Assembly: GCA_024195265.1 (NCBI GenBank)
Contig: JAJLRJ010000005.1
Span: 23,247,355-23,311,354 of the forward strand
Direction of reading: 5' to 3'
DNA: 64,000 bases
Source: Dendrophyllia cribrosa
Lineage: Eukaryota > Cnidaria > Anthozoa > Scleractinia > Dendrophylliidae
The notes below the pieces were generated by a model. That model was not told the origin of the DNA. It made no database searches and saw nothing but the letters and a program-made list of their open reading frames with translations. Positions 1-12,620 of the stretch are shown here, piece after piece (position 1 is the stretch's first letter; each line of letters opens with the position of its first letter). The translations under genes were made by a program, and so were the position numbers.

Positions 1-3000
1 TGGCCACCCAGACGCTTCTTGTTTAATCTTTTGAAATTTACGGACAAATTCCCCATACACACCCTTGTCTTTGTTGTGGTAGTGCCACACTTGAAATATT
101 TTTAGGAGGGTATACCCATGCTTTACAATTGCAACATACAATTCCGGAGTACAAAAAACTCCCTCCAACATTCTCTCCTCATCTGTATGCTCACAGCTAT
201 CTAGTTGGTAATTTTGTTTTTCCGCGCATGTTCTACAGAGTGTGAACATTAACTTTGGCCCCGATGATGTTGTGACTGTTGTTGGAAGAGAAGGGATGTA
301 CCTATTCTTAGGGGGGAGAACTTGACAGTGTATCAGGCCGTAATAAAAGCCGGGAGTGAAATCAAAATCTTTTGAAATAATTCTGGGGTGCCCCCTTGGA
401 AAATACTCATCTCGCATGACGGAGGGATAGAGACTCACAAAATCGAGATAACTAATTTCTTCGTTTTCATTTGCCTTTGCATAAAAACCGAACGCCTCCG
501 TTCTCCCACCCCTTAACGCCTCCCTGCAATCAAAGGGGGGTCTGTAATTTTCGAAAACATGTTGAATTTCTTCCAACTGCTGTTGAATTTCGGGGTTTTC
601 TTCTTTCTCCTTCTTCCATTCGCACTCCCAAATCACTTCAACCTCGTACCCCGCCCATTTCAATTTATCGATCCTCTCCATTGACCGGTTAAATTCGTCA
701 ATCATTGGGATCCCATTAGGAGATTTTTGTTCAGAATGAAAACATTTTCTGCACCCATGGAACACACAACCATAAAATTCAAACACTCGACCGACCACTT
801 CTCCATTCTCCCCTAATTCTTCAACATAACCATCCACTTTAACTCTATCCTCCAACAAAGTCACTCTCTTCTCCCCCTCACTTGACATAGCAGTCTGCAT
901 TGTTCCAGCATAGTAGAAATGGTTTAACCACTGTAGATACTCCAAGGCTATGCCGGACTGCTGATCTCTTTTCCCATACCCTCCCGTGGGGACAACAGCC
1001 ATTTCCCATGGTTTAATCATCGATCTAAAAACATTATTAGAAAAACCAGCAATGCTTGTGGCGTGATACATAGGGTAAAGACCTGTAATCTTAAACATGG
1101 TGTCAATGTAGACCAAAAAACCCTCCCGCAAAATTCTCACATCTTGTCTACAATACATCTCATTTTGGGCCTGAAAATCCCATTTTTCACCACCCTCCAA
1201 ATATTCGTCACTCATTTTAATGTACCATTTGTTGAATTCAGCTCTCTTCTTGGGAGACATAAGATCCCTTTCGAAATACTTATAATGGGGAGGCCGACCG
1301 ACATAATCCTGATTTTCCGGCGTAGAAAAAGCGTACGGAAAAAAACCTTTAGCTAGATCTGCGGTATCCAAGCCAAACATTTCTGGAAAATTCTCCAATT
1401 TGCTCTGAACAAAACAACATGAATCTTGGAAATAGATACTTCCAACACTAATTTGCTTCAAAGACCCCCCATCCCACACAATTTTGGGAACCTTCACACA
1501 ATTTGCAAAATAGGCCTGCATAATGAACAATGCATCAAATCTCGATCCATTATGGGCTACAAGCGTCCACTTCCCCCCCTGACTTGATAACCCTCCCTCA
1601 TTCAAAAAAACAAACCTTATGAATTCATTCACACACCCCTCCCCCCGAAAAACAATCTCCTCCCCATCTTCAAACTGCATTATGAGCAAATTTGGTTGAA
1701 AAACAAACCCCCCATCTTCTCTCTCTATTTTCATACATTCAATATCATAAAATACAAATTGCCCTCTAATCTTAGAAAGCTTATCGGGGTCGGTTTCGAT
1801 CTTAACGGGCATCAGATAGCATTCATGATGAAAACGCAGATCATACTTATGCCCGCAATGGCGACATGAAATTTGCCAGCAAACGTGTGAGAAAGAATCG
1901 TACGCATTTTTACCTGTGGGGGTATGGTCTTTTGCTTCTAAATCTCGCCCGCATTCATTACAACTGATTATGGTTTCACACACAATCTTATTTGGGAACA
2001 TAGGGGAAACCCCCTTTTGAAAATGCTTTTCATAACAATCTTGACTATTAAACAACCGCGTGCAAAATCTACATTCAATCGTGTTCCCACCCGTGACTCT
2101 AGAGGGGGTGTCACAATGCGTTTTGCATTGTTCACATAGATCGACATCACACACGTGCTTTTTCTTAGATATCACGTGGCGTTCACAAGCACAACAAAGA
2201 AACCCCCTGTCTCGACCAAAATAATTCGAAAGGCCTGTAATTAAAGCATATTCGCCTTGAGAATAGAGCAAATTAATTTCCCCCCCAGTAGCTTCCAAAT
2301 TTACTTTAAACATAAAATTATTACCCTGATCCCTATTTAGACAAATAATTTTCAAATGTGAAAAATCTGGCAACTTACAAACTTTTTTTAGCTGTTCAGC
2401 TGATAAAGGTTGCGTGTAGGGAACTTTGGCCCTCTCGCAAAGTTCTTTACTTTCATTACGAAAAGTTTGTTTCGCTTTTTCTGTCCGGAAGATTCTAGAT
2501 GGTGCGGTACTATCTCCTTCAGCTCTCTGCTTTCCAATGAGTAGGCAAACGACTCCACAACGTGGATGTTGGTGATGGGGTATGGATATGATAGCATTGG
2601 TCTTTTTGGCAAGTTCATCCATTGTCGCATCAATATTGTTCCTTATTTCTCTATTCCGTCCGCCTCCCCTGGCCATTCGAATGTGATCTATTTGGATGCG
2701 AAACGAGCCATCGTCGATACCAACCTCTTCATTCGAATTCAGAACTTTCACTAACAGCCCCAAAAGGTTCTCGACTCTGTACTCCGACACACGAACGGTG
2801 TTGCTTGTGACGGGATGATTCAAATTGTCTGAATGTAGAGCCACTTGAATGAAATCGTCCTCATAAAAATTTCCTTCTATGAAATCTTGGATCTCAGCGA
2901 AATATAGGGCAATGGACTCAAACAAATTATCATTTGCTCTATCTTGACGCCCAAAAGAGGGTCTGAAATCGTACACCACTCCTTGAATGTTGAAATGAGG

Positions 3001-3156
3001 ATTAAAATTCTCGACTGCATTTCTTAACACTAAATGCTCTCCATCAAAATATAAACTGTGGGAAGGGGCCCCGCCATTTTCCTCTGACAAATATGAAAAA
3101 ACACTCACAGATGAGTTCGTTTTGTACAGTTTATTATTCCGCCCATTTTTCGATAA
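1..3156 (-). CDS. pPolB: Partial protein-primed family B DNA polymerase of a second Polinton lineage (runs off left edge)
   Basis: One open frame of about 1,052 codons reads leftwards from a TAA at 3157-3159 to the window edge without a stop. Exonuclease motif I reads FYDIEC near residue 470, Exo II HNGSRFD near 535, Exo III YCRQDV near 666, and polymerase motif A YLDFVSLYPS near 902; the last residues before the edge, KIKQEASGWP, are typical of Polinton polymerases. Motifs B and C (with TDTDS) should lie outside the window. A cysteine-rich zone at about residues 310-430 (CCAC, CEQC, CNECG, CRHCG) looks zinc-binding. There is no in-frame ATG in the first ~150 codons, so the true start is either in an upstream exon or lost. 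The enzyme would replicate the element from a protein primer. It is very unlike the polymerase at 54410-57829, so it belongs to another lineage. Confidence 0.92.
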
Positions 3157-3292
3157 TTACAATGGACAACCACACATTTGATTTACGGTTACCATAACGT
3201 TATGGGTAAATGATTTTTTTTACCGACACGCATCAATAAAAAACAATAAAAAAATTAACCTTCTCTTATAATCTACATCAGAATACAAAAAA

Positions 3293-4243
3293 CTAATCAA
3301 CAAAATATTTAAGAGACGGGATAATGTACTTTTTATTAGGATCCATTGTTCTCCATGGCAGTTTCAGTATTGTTCCTGGTGGCAATCTTTTAATTGGCGT
3401 TTTACTTTCTTCGGAGATGGCGGTAGACAAAAATTCTTTGTGATCCTCTCTGGTGTTTCCGGAATAACTTGTTGACGCTTGAAAGATTCCGTCGTGTGAA
3501 TTGGGCGCCAAAACCACTTCTTTCTGTTAAAAAAAATACAAAATAATAAACCAACGGTTAAAATGCAGAAAAAAAATGTTGTTACCTCTTATTACCTCTT
3601 CGTTATCCTCCTCTTCAACCAGCTCGTAGTCAGTCATCATAGGTAAAGTCTGTTCTTCACACTCATATCTCAAACCCAAAACTTCCGCTATTCCTGTGTT
3701 CCCCTCTCCCAAAACTCGTAGAAAACAATGTTGAATATCCTGAGGAGCAACATCAAACCTACATTTCAAAAGCACCCACGACCTCTGCATGAACAACTCA
3801 ATAAGCCTCTGATAAGAAGCCCACATGTTGGCACTCAACTTAGATTGCTGAAATTCTTGCAACAATTTTTCATCCAACTGTTCACATTTAGCCGCCAAAA
3901 TAGCCAGATTCAAAAACTGCCCCGACGTGAAAATACCCAACGAATGACTAAATAACACTTCGTCAAACCCACCATCATCGCTCTTTACCACTGTCCCGTC
4001 CTCTTCCGCAATAAGATCATTGCAGTAAGCAACCAAATCATCAGGCCAACCCTTGCTTGTAGCCAACATGATGACTTTAGATTTCTTAATCTTTTCGAAC
4101 AACGGTTCTTCTTCCCCCTCCTTCTCTTCCTTCTCAGAAATTTGACTCATCACAACAACCTCATCCACTATGGGAATATTATGTTTGTGTATGATATCAG
4201 CATTACTATCGATGACAAGCTCACAACTCTCTCCACTATCCAT
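3293..4243 (-). CDS. Two-exon gene of unknown function, 292 aa, next to the second Polinton polymerase
   Basis: Exon 1 (4243-3596) starts at an ATG giving MDSGESCELV and ends at GAG|GTAATA; exon 2 (3523-3293) follows a classic acceptor, a T-run then AACAG. Both junctions are phase 0 and the lengths sum to 879 nt, which supports the splice. A second GT (GTAACA, ten bases on) would break the frame. The protein is acidic, with a charged stretch near residues 35-55, a helical leucine-rich middle and a basic, proline-containing C-terminus. I do not recognise the family. It lies directly upstream of the polymerase on the same strand, so it may be an accessory gene of that element; a host origin is not excluded. 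Confidence 0.55.
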
Positions 4244-4376
4244 TATACCCAATCTTTTTTTTTTGAAGAAAACAGAATACAGATGCGACAAACAAACTCA
4301 AACGACAAGAATGAATCAATTCAATGATTATATACATACACGTAATAAAACGAAACGGTAAGAAAAAAACAATTAC

Positions 4377-4670
4377 CTAATGGTTTGAGGGCTTAACATC
4401 TTGTCCTTTCATTTCTTTGTTTTCCGCCTCCAACAAAAGAACTTTCTTTCTCAATCCCTCAACAATAGGATGCCACCTGAGTGCTACGGATTCTACATTT
4501 TGCAAAACCAAATCGAGAGTAAGATCATCATATTTTTTATCTTCACGCCCAGTAGTTACTAATTCCACCAACTCTTCACCCAATGTTTCCCTATTCGGTT
4601 TCCAATGACAAGAACATTCATCTCCAGTAAGCTCTATTTCTATTCCGAACTTTTCTTTCAACTCCTCCAT
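4377..4670 (-). CDS. Small coiled-coil protein of unknown function, 97 aa
   Basis: The ATG at 4670 gives MEELKEKFGIEIELTG; the frame runs to TAG at 4377. The C-terminal third is a likely coiled coil (LRKKVLLLEAENKEMKG). It is the first of three same-strand genes leading to the polymerase at 1-3156, and like its neighbour it may be an accessory gene of that element. A GTAATTG directly after the stop could be an unused donor. No family is recognised. Confidence 0.4.
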   Translation of the reverse strand: MEELKEKFGIEIELTGDECSCHWKPNRETLGEELVELVTTGREDKKYDDLTLDLVLQNVESVALRWHPIVEGLRKKVLLLEAENKEMKGQDVKPSNH

Positions 4671-4739
4671 TCTCAAAAGTAATATTCGACTGATTAAAAA
4701 AAAGAAACAACACGAACTATTCATCAAAAGTCCAACATT

Positions 4740-5215
4740 ATTTAATTATTCCCTAAAGTAATCACATCCAATACATAAAAAAACACAAAGAAAATACCGA
4801 CCCCAAACGTAACGTCAACCAAAACAATACATCAAAAAACATAAAAGAAAACACCGCCAACCGAAACAATACTCAAAAAACACAAAGAAAATACCGACAG
4901 CACACGCACGCACTAATCCATCAAAAACACAAAAGAAACAATACATAAAAAAGCACAAAGAAAAAACCGACCACACACGCACGCACTAGATTACTAATTT
5001 TAAAACCAGACAAAACCATGAATATATTACCTGAGACAATCATGCACGCCGCCAACCGAAACAATACAACAACAACAAAAACACAAAGAAACACTACAAT
5101 ACTGATTATGAATACTTATTTCAAAAACCAGACACAAATATGAATACTAATTTTTAACCCAGACATTTTTTATGAATACTAAAATTTTATCCCACTCAAA
5201 TTTCCTAACTCCTAG
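4740..5215. repeat. Degenerate A-rich tandem repeat around ACACAAAGAAAATACCGACC
   Basis: The phrase ACAAAGAAAATACCGAC recurs at irregular spacing, mixed with CACACGCACGCACTA and CCAACCGAAACAATAC. No open frame of note. It lies beyond the 97-aa gene, towards where the end of the left-edge Polinton should be. Confidence 0.5.
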
Positions 5216-6098
5216 GGATTAATCGGCGCGCCTCTGAAACTCCGTTTTTCACATTTTCATACCCCCTAAACATAAACCCACACTCAACAACATTTTTACC
5301 CTTCAAAAAAAATTTTTTTTTTTTACACAAAAAATTTTCTGTCTCACATTTTTTTTCATCCACTCTCACACTTCAAAAATTTTTCGACCCCCCCCCCCCC
5401 CCCAATTGTTTTTTTTTCACACCCCCCTCAAAAAATTTTTCACCCAAAATTTTTCAGACTTCACCAACCCAAAAAAAAATTTGGAAATCCTTAAGTACTG
5501 AAATTTTTGGCAGCCAGACTGCACATGTACTACTCACCCCTCCCCCCTTAAAATCTCGGCATAGCTGAGAGTAACAGATTGCTATCACATATATTTGCTA
5601 ACTACAGGTAATTTACTTTCCAAAAAGTAGTGTTAGCCTTTGTCCCCCCAGGTGGTACTGACAACCCCCCCTGGCTCATGCACTATGTGGCAGGAACCAC
5701 TGTACAAATTCACCATGAAATTGTCTACCACTTATTGCATGAGCCATTGTTATTTCTTGTGGCAGTGCCCATACAGGAACATTCCTGATTAACAATCATT
5801 CAAAAACAAGTAAATACAAAGATAGTTTTAGGCATTGGTACGGAATTGGTAGAGGGTGGACATCGCCCTCCGTAGTTGTACTGCCAGGCATTAGACTGAC
5901 ATCTATTCTGCCCAGGAGAAGGAGGATGATTGAGGTATTAGATCTACATGTAGATTCTTCATGTATTATTATACATACATGTAGTGAAGGCCAATTGTTA
6001 TAATTACTTCAGAGGATATATTAATTGTGGTCATATTATTCCTTGATTTCTGATTAATCATACAGAAACCAATTTGGCAGTAAACAAGCATTAGTGAA
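5216..6098. other. Non-coding stretch with homopolymer runs; possible outer end of the left-edge Polinton
   Basis: Holds a GGCGCGCC site, long A, T and C runs (C run at about 5388-5402) and then ordinary AT-rich spacer with several copies of ACATGTA. The element carrying the 1-3156 polymerase must end in or near 4700-5560, but its other inverted repeat is outside the window, so I cannot mark the boundary. Confidence 0.35.
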
Positions 6099-9000
6099 TT
6101 ATTTATAAATACATTTATTTGCCAGCCTTCTCAAGACAGAGTGGAATATCTCTACTTTCTTTTCAGTGAGTATTAGTAAAAACTCTTGAACTTTAGAGGC
6201 AACTTCTTTATTTTCTTTCAGGTAGTAGACAATATCAGATAACTGGCACATGGTGGCTTTGTCATAGTTGCGCCTTCTAAACGTGATGAACATAAAGGAA
6301 ATCCGCAATAACACTTCAAGCCATTGGTTGAAATCACCACCTCTGAACACTGTGTTGTACAGGAAAAATAACAGTGGCAGGAGCTCATCAAATAGATGCA
6401 GAAGTAACATATACTCAGGATCCTTGCAGAGTGGCCCAAATAACTGTAGCACTTGATCACGAACAACTGACCATCCTCCGAATGCTGCAGTGGTAAGTGT
6501 TACAATTTTGTGTGGCTTCGGTCTGTTTGGCAGCACCTGATTTCACAACAAAATAAAAATTGGCACTTGGAAGTAACGGGGTGCCTTCTCAGAAAATACA
6601 GTGTACTTGTACAATGTACATGTATATACAGTCATGTACATGTACATGTATCTTAACCATTGAACACTGCATGAAAAGTAACAGTAAGATTGATATATTC
6701 CTTAGGCAAAATAGAAAATACAGTCGCATGTACCTTGTTTCTTCCAAAAAGGGCTTTGTATAACTTTTCAAAAAGTGGTCTGAACAACAACACTGTTGAT
6801 TCGTCTGCATTGAGCGATACATGAAATGGTCCTTGCCATGGGATCAGAGAAGGTACTGGACTGTCTGGATCAGTCATAGGATCCCACTGCATAAAGATAA
6901 AACCAAACACAACTCTATTGTTAACATGTACTTGGCAAAGGAAACAATTCACATTTTTAAAGCTGCTTCTTTGGCCTGATATCACATTTCATTTTACTTT
7001 TTACAAGGTATGAGTTTTTGAGAATATGATTTTGCACCTCATTTGATCCTTTTGCAAGAAAAAAATGTGTGTCACCTTGGAGCTCAACTTTAGTGTCTCA
7101 AAGTTAAATTTCTTTAGATAGTCATAAACTGAGCGAGAAACCTTGGCAACAATTTTCTTATTGTATTTCCATGTTGGGTAGTCCCCTGTTATAAAGCTAG
7201 CAAAGTGACTGAGATATTCATTCAGTTCGGGGGCCTCCCTCAGAAGATGGTTAAGAGAAGCTTCGTAGTCCTGAACGCTCTTTAGATTCTGCTCGAATTC
7301 ATCAATCAGCCATGTGGTGTTAAGGAGTTGTAGTTCTTCTCTGGCTTCATCAGAGTAGACCCTAGAAGAATTAGAGGCAAGAGGAAGGTTAAACTACGTA
7401 AAAGAGTTTCATTCATTCATTCATTCATTGATTTAAATATTGTATAATGTTTATAAAGTCATCATAATGAATTACTTTGTTGTTCTGTTACTTGTATTAA
7501 AAAGGTACAACTGTGTTTCATTTCTGAGTAGCATTGTACCTTCTGAAATAAAGGGATGTACATTTTGTCTTTCATACAATTTATTACTAAAATTATATAT
7601 AGCTTATATTGTGGTTATTTTTTTCTCTCTTTTTTCATATTATACCGTAGGTTTTCACAGCTCTCCTTTGCATCACTCATTTTAATCGTTCTATGCTCTG
7701 GGGACAGTGTGGCCATGTATGTTAACTCAAAGAATTTGTTGATGGATCCTTTGAAGTGTTCCAGGATGGCTGCAGTGGACACTCCACCCCTACATTGTTT
7801 AACTGCACCAGCTTTAGTAACAACAGGAACAGCACGATGTAGTTTGTGGGATTCAATTGGTCGTGGAACTGCAGAAACAGATTGCTGGACATCCATGAGG
7901 CCAGTGCACATGTGCCAGGCAGTACTAGTCTTATCTGAAGTTGGGTGATGTGATGCATGAATGAAATGGACATCATCCTCTATCAGCATGATAAATGCCT
8001 TCTTCTACAAAACAGACAAACAACATGGGAAAATATGGAAATTAAAACCTGAACCAGTTGAATGTATAGTGTAGGTTTCATTTATTCACATTGCTCATAC
8101 ATGGTATACTTCATTATTTTTTACTGCATTTTGTTTTCCTAAAAAAATGCAGACATTGCCTATTGCCCCATTACTATATTTGCTCAAGTTAGTAAGTACT
8201 GTAGGGTGCTATTTCAAATTTGCTTATGGCTTCTCTATAAACTGGCTTGCATTTTTGACAATATAATTAATTTTGTTATCCATAGCATTAAAATGAAGAA
8301 TAAACATTCTTAGTATATACTGAAACAGTGGATAGCATTGTTGGCGCGCTCTGATTGGCTACTGAAACTCGGAATAGCAAGTGCTATTCACCTCCCAGCA
8401 ATTTGCGCGCGAAAATTGTAATCGTTGACAGGAATAAATGAGTTAAAAAGCATCGTTTTCGTTATATTATCTCACTGTTTCAGTATATACTAAAACAACT
8501 ATTCACCGAAGTGTAGGTGGGTAGTGGTGGATATTTATCCACCACTACCCACCTCCACTTCGGTGAATAGTTGTTAATTATTTCTTTCATTTTATACACA
8601 ACACTGTATTTCCATTTTGATTTCATGTCACTAAGGGGGTTCTCATGAGAGGCAGGCCACTTACTTTAATTGAGGAAATAAATATAATATACAGTACCTG
8701 AATTGCTTCTTGTATGACCTTCCCAATTTCCTTTTGGTTTTTGTTGGCCAGTTCTTTCTGATGGTTGCGAACCGAATTGGGGTGGACAGAATACCCCATT
8801 ACTTGCCCAGCCATAAGGGAATTATAAGATGCTCCCCCAAACTTTAAATTAAGGCCATTTGCCTTTTGCAGCCTGTTGTTTTTCATGATTGCAAATCAGA
8901 ATGTTTTTTTTTTGTTTGGGTCCGATTAATAGCAAACTACCTGGTTTCGAAAGAAGCTCAGGTTATGGAGAACTGCCACAACTCTTTTTCTCTGAAGAAT

Positions 9001-9733
9001 TCTTCGTTTTGTTGATGGTGTTCTCTTGTCATCATTGTATATGGCTTCATATATGTCTTCGAAAATCCCTGGGGAATGCTGCTCACAAAAGGACTCCATT
9101 TTTAAAGGGTCGTAAAGACTCGTTCCTCCATTGGAATAGTGTCTGGTAAGAGCCTTTTGGAACTGTTTGAAGAGGGTACTGAATGTTGTGTCCCCTTTTG
9201 TGAAATGATTTCAGATAAGACAGATTAAAATTATATTACATTATATTATTTAGATATAAATAAGTTATAGATCAATGCATGCTTGTTGTTTTTTGAGGCT
9301 TTTCAGTTGAATACAGTAGATGGTTCAACAGTTCAATGCTTGTATACAAGAAGTTAATAGAAAATGATTGTGTTATGCTTTCCTAACCTGATGCAAACAG
9401 TGAGTTTGGGAGAATTTATTAATTGCATCTTAACCTATAAACCATAGGCTTGGCTTTTCTTCTCAATTCTCCCAAACTTCCTCAAGTGCTTGCATCAGGC
9501 TAACAAACAGCAACCATTGCAGCATAATTATTCTGTTCACATTTTATCATTTAAAATTATTATACAACCAGTTTTAATGACATAGCAGTAGTGTTAATAC
9601 TGGGGGAATCTAATAATATTTGTCTAACCTTTAATTTTTTTCTGTAGAATAAGAATTTCTTCGTGAAGTTCATCATTTTCATCTTGAAGATGGCTTTGCC
9701 TTTCAACCAGCTGAGCGTTTTGCTGAGAAATGT
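6099..9733 (-). CDS. Multi-exon gene of unknown function with a coiled-coil exon
   Basis: Exons in coding order: 9733-9629 (heptad-rich, QNAQLVERQSHLQDENDEL), about 9194-8941, about 8880-8698, 8004-7646, 7361-7076, 6886-6734 and 6536-6099 (TAA at the end). Phases agree across 8004-7646 / 7361-7076 / 6886-6734 / 6536-6099. At the junction 8941/8880 the phases do not fit simply, so either a small exon is missed or there is a one-base shift. The last exons hold conserved-looking phrases such as IPWQGPFHVSLN and RNYDKATMCQLSD. The protein resembles large multi-copy cnidarian proteins of unknown function, possibly derived from a transposon; that is inference. Further 5' exons probably lie up to 10400. 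Confidence 0.55.
8322..8580. repeat. Foldback repeat with an 82-bp hairpin
   Basis: The segment 8494-8575 is a nearly perfect palindrome: AACAACTATTCACCGAAGTG pairs with its complement at the end, and the loop is GGATATTTATCC. It is preceded by a GCGCGC-containing stretch (8343-8415) ending in CTCTGATTGGCTA-like sequence. This looks like a non-autonomous element in the intron of the unknown gene. Confidence 0.7.
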
Positions 9734-10059
9734 CTGATGTAAAATAAACAGTATCTGATTTTTAAAAGGGTGAAGTGTTGTCGGATATATGAGTAGTCCA
9801 TATATTGGATTACTGTATCTAGTAGTGGTGATGGGAAGACATAGCTTGCAACAATAAACCATTCCCTTGCTGTTCAAAACCTTTTGCATTTTTCAATCCC
9901 TTTGTTTAATTTCTTGATATTTGTACACAATACAAATTTGAAATTTTTACATTTAGTAATTTTAAATTATTTTTATTTTTTTATTCTGATTATTTGTTTA
10001 ATTAATTATTCATTAATATTTTTTATAAATTCAGGTTCAAATAACTACATGTACTACCT

Positions 10060-10400
10060 TCAATTTTTTATAGAAGCATCATTTCTCTTTCTTTGTCCCT
10101 GACTTTTTCTTCTTCTAAATGTTGTATTTTTTCAAGTAACTCCCCACAGTCAGCAGTTGGACCTCTATTTTTAGACGGGTATGAGCGCTAACCGGAAGAC
10201 AGAATATCACTTTAAACCGGGTTTTTGCGTCAATTTTCAAAGAAAAAGTAAGCTTAGTATCAAAGTAAACTGTCCTGTTACCTTTTGTGGCGGAATATAG
10301 TCCTCCTTGGAGAATATTCGCTTGTCTTCGTCCGAAGATTTCAGGTGCTTTTCGCAGATAAACGTGCCTGGTTGTAAAATGTTGCTTGGCAACTATCAAA
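10060..10400 (-). other. Candidate 5' exons of the gene at 6099-9733
   Basis: A coiled-coil-like frame (ELLEKIQHLEEEKVRDKE) starts after an acceptor at about 10164. A second exon-like piece at about 10365-10275 carries FICEKHLKSSDEDKR, a C..H pairing seen in zinc-binding domains, and ends at AAAAG|GTAACA. The first piece ends in a TAA before any donor, so the splice model is incomplete. Confidence 0.3.
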
Positions 10401-11500
10401 GACCGTGAAGAGGCGTTGCGGGCAAGAAACGATAATGCCGGAGCATTGCCACTCAGTTCTAATTAAAGGGAAGCAACATTTGTTTTTGTTTTGGCGAGTT
10501 TGCTCACTGTAATGCTTTTTACATAGGCACGCATTCCCGAGATAACCGCAGGACCGTGCTTCTAACCCTTCATATGAACGAACTTTTCCCCAACAGATTG
10601 ATGCGCAACAGTTTCTAAGTGTACGCTGCTCCTTAATGCAGTACATCATTGGATAAAAAAAATTAAAGACCGGCTTGCAGCAACTATAAACAACTGCGAA
10701 AACTGCGACACAAAGACGATGGTAACACGCCTGGCAGCCGCGGATTTAGGCGGGAAATTTGCGTGGCGAAGGAACAGGAATCGTACGAAAAAAAATACAG
10801 GATAAATCATAACAAATCTCAACAAGGTGTAGAACAAACAATCCGAGCAATTTATTTAACATCTCAAGTTGCCATACACTAGCATACACTGTTATGGAAA
10901 ACCCCATACAAGTCATGAGCATAAAATCGACAGTAAACTACCGGCTTACGATACACCAGCGGCAAAATCGCGGCGAACTACAAGATGGGAACGGCAGTTC
11001 ATTTTTTTCCTACTCACGAATTAGTTCTGCTCTTCTCCTTCTTGAGGCACCGCTAATGAAGTCCATGAAGAAGAGGTAATTAAAAAAAGTCATCCGAACG
11101 AATCAAAAGTCATTTTTGATATGTTTCGTAGAAATAAATAAGGTACAAACATTTGTACTTCCAAACCTTAGAGAACTTGAGACGACCGTAGTTAACGGTA
11201 AAACTGCACTTGAAGCATATTCGAAGAAGGTGAACGCTTCTTTTGAAAGGCATAGCGTTCTTCGCCTGATAAATCTAAAAACATTGTTCCGATTTTCTTG
11301 ATCATAATCAAATCTCCAGCATGAATGTTTGTAAAATTCACACAAGTTGTTCGAACTCCTTGAGCGAGCACAACGGTGCGTGGGGTCGTTACAATGACGT
11401 GTTGAATTCTGATTCGTCGTCCGCAATTTTGAAAATGGAATCGCGGGAACCAGGCCTGCGTTCTACTGCGCATGTTCAGCCGTTTTTAAGGCCTGTCATG
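10401..11500. other. Spacer without a convincing gene
   Basis: Short open frames occur on both strands but none has domain features or paired splice sites. The interval 10401-10900 may hold the promoter of the minus-strand gene ending at 6099. Confidence 0.3.
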
Positions 11501-11501
11501 C

Positions 11502-12286
11502 CCGTCATTTTTCATGGTCATGGCTAACGGAATGTTTCGCGGGCGCGCGTGTGCCGCCGTTCGCCCGTGTTGGACAGGGTTAGTTCGCGGGCGCGTATTA
11601 GTCGCAAAAAATGCGCGTATGACGCCACACAACATCAGAGATGTTTGTTTTCATTACGGATTTCACAAACAAAGAAGCGGAGATTTAAAGAATGTCCAAG
11701 CAAGCGAGGGACTTAAAGGTAAAACAGATTACATTTTCGATGGGAATTTATGTTGATATCAATCTGTGATTGAGTTTTTCTTTGTCTTCTCGCTAGTTTT
11801 GGAGAATTGTTTAGAAACGTGCTTAAATTTAGTCGTTTTGATTTCTTTCATCGAAGACAGCTCGGCCTTGATGAGCTATGAATGGTTCGCGTTTTGCTTT
11901 TAAACATAAACTTATGGAGATTTGAATTAAATTTTTCGAAAGAAGATTGTGTTGTCCATTTTTATGTGTTTGTTCATTCATTACATGTGTTGAAAAGCGA
12001 TTTTATGTAAACAAAACAAGACTTGGATTTTATAGTTCTAAACTTCACTCGCGTGGCCTTATGCAAATATGTTTGTGTATTTTTGGCAATTTTGATTTCC
12101 AAATCAGTTTCTCGGATAATTTTTGATAAGCAACAGATGTATTTTGTTTGGAAATTAGTCTTACTAGTATCTAGACGGAGAAAAAGTTGTTTTTGTGAAC
12201 TTTTGTACGGTCTAAATGTACTGTGCAGACGGTCGCGTAAGTCTGTTTTTGAGAATTGCTAAAATTAAAAAATAGCCCGGTCTTCG
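11502..12286 (+). repeat. Dispersed GC-headed repeat, copy 1
   Basis: Starts GCCCGTCATTTTTCATGGTC, goes through a GCGGGCGCGCGTGTGCCGCC block and AGCAAGCGAGGGACTTAAAG|GTAAAACAG, then AT-rich sequence. The same series recurs at 16521-17180. The AAAG|GTAAAA junction looks like a splice donor, and the AT-rich part resembles the leader of the gene at 24829, so the family may be copies of a gene's promoter, 5' UTR and first intron. Confidence 0.75.
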
Positions 12287-12297
12287 GCTTTGATGAG

Positions 12298-12620
12298 AAT
12301 GAATGGTTCGCGTTTTGCTTTTAAACATAAACTTATGGAGATTTGAATAAAATTTTTCGAAAGAAGATTGTGTTGTCCATTTTTGTGTTTGTTCATTCAT
12401 TACATAGGTTGAAAAGCGATTTTATGTAAACAAAACAAGACTTGAATTTTATTATAGTTCTAAACTTCACTCGCGTGGCCTTATGCAAATATGTTTGTGT
12501 ATTTTTTGCAATTTTGAAAAAGTTGTTTTTGTGAACTTTTGTACGGTCTAAATGTACTGTGCAGACGGTCGCGTAAGTCTGTTTTTGAGAATTGCTAAAA
12601 TTGAAAAATAGCCCGGTCTT
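12298..12620 (+). repeat. Tandem partial copy of 11878-12286
   Basis: Repeats the 409-bp unit at 11878-12286 from GAATGGTTCGCGTTTTGC to AAAAATAGCCCGGTCTTC, with an internal loss of about 85 bp. Both units end in the same motif, which marks a head-to-tail duplication. Confidence 0.85.

Noticed and set aside
471..2810. Short frames on the plus strand and in a second minus frame across 471-2810
   Set aside because: They are shadows of the long polymerase frame on the minus strand, which has all family motifs.
5500..5560. AAGTACTGAAATTTTTGGCAGCCAGACT as the end of the left-edge Polinton
   Set aside because: The partner repeat is outside the window and no target duplication can be checked, so it is not called.
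6268..6456. Plus-strand frame over the last exon of the 6099-9733 gene
   Set aside because: The minus strand has matching splice sites and phases; the plus frame has no support.
7407..7435. ATTC repeat as a functional element
   Set aside because: A short simple repeat in an intron, without other features.
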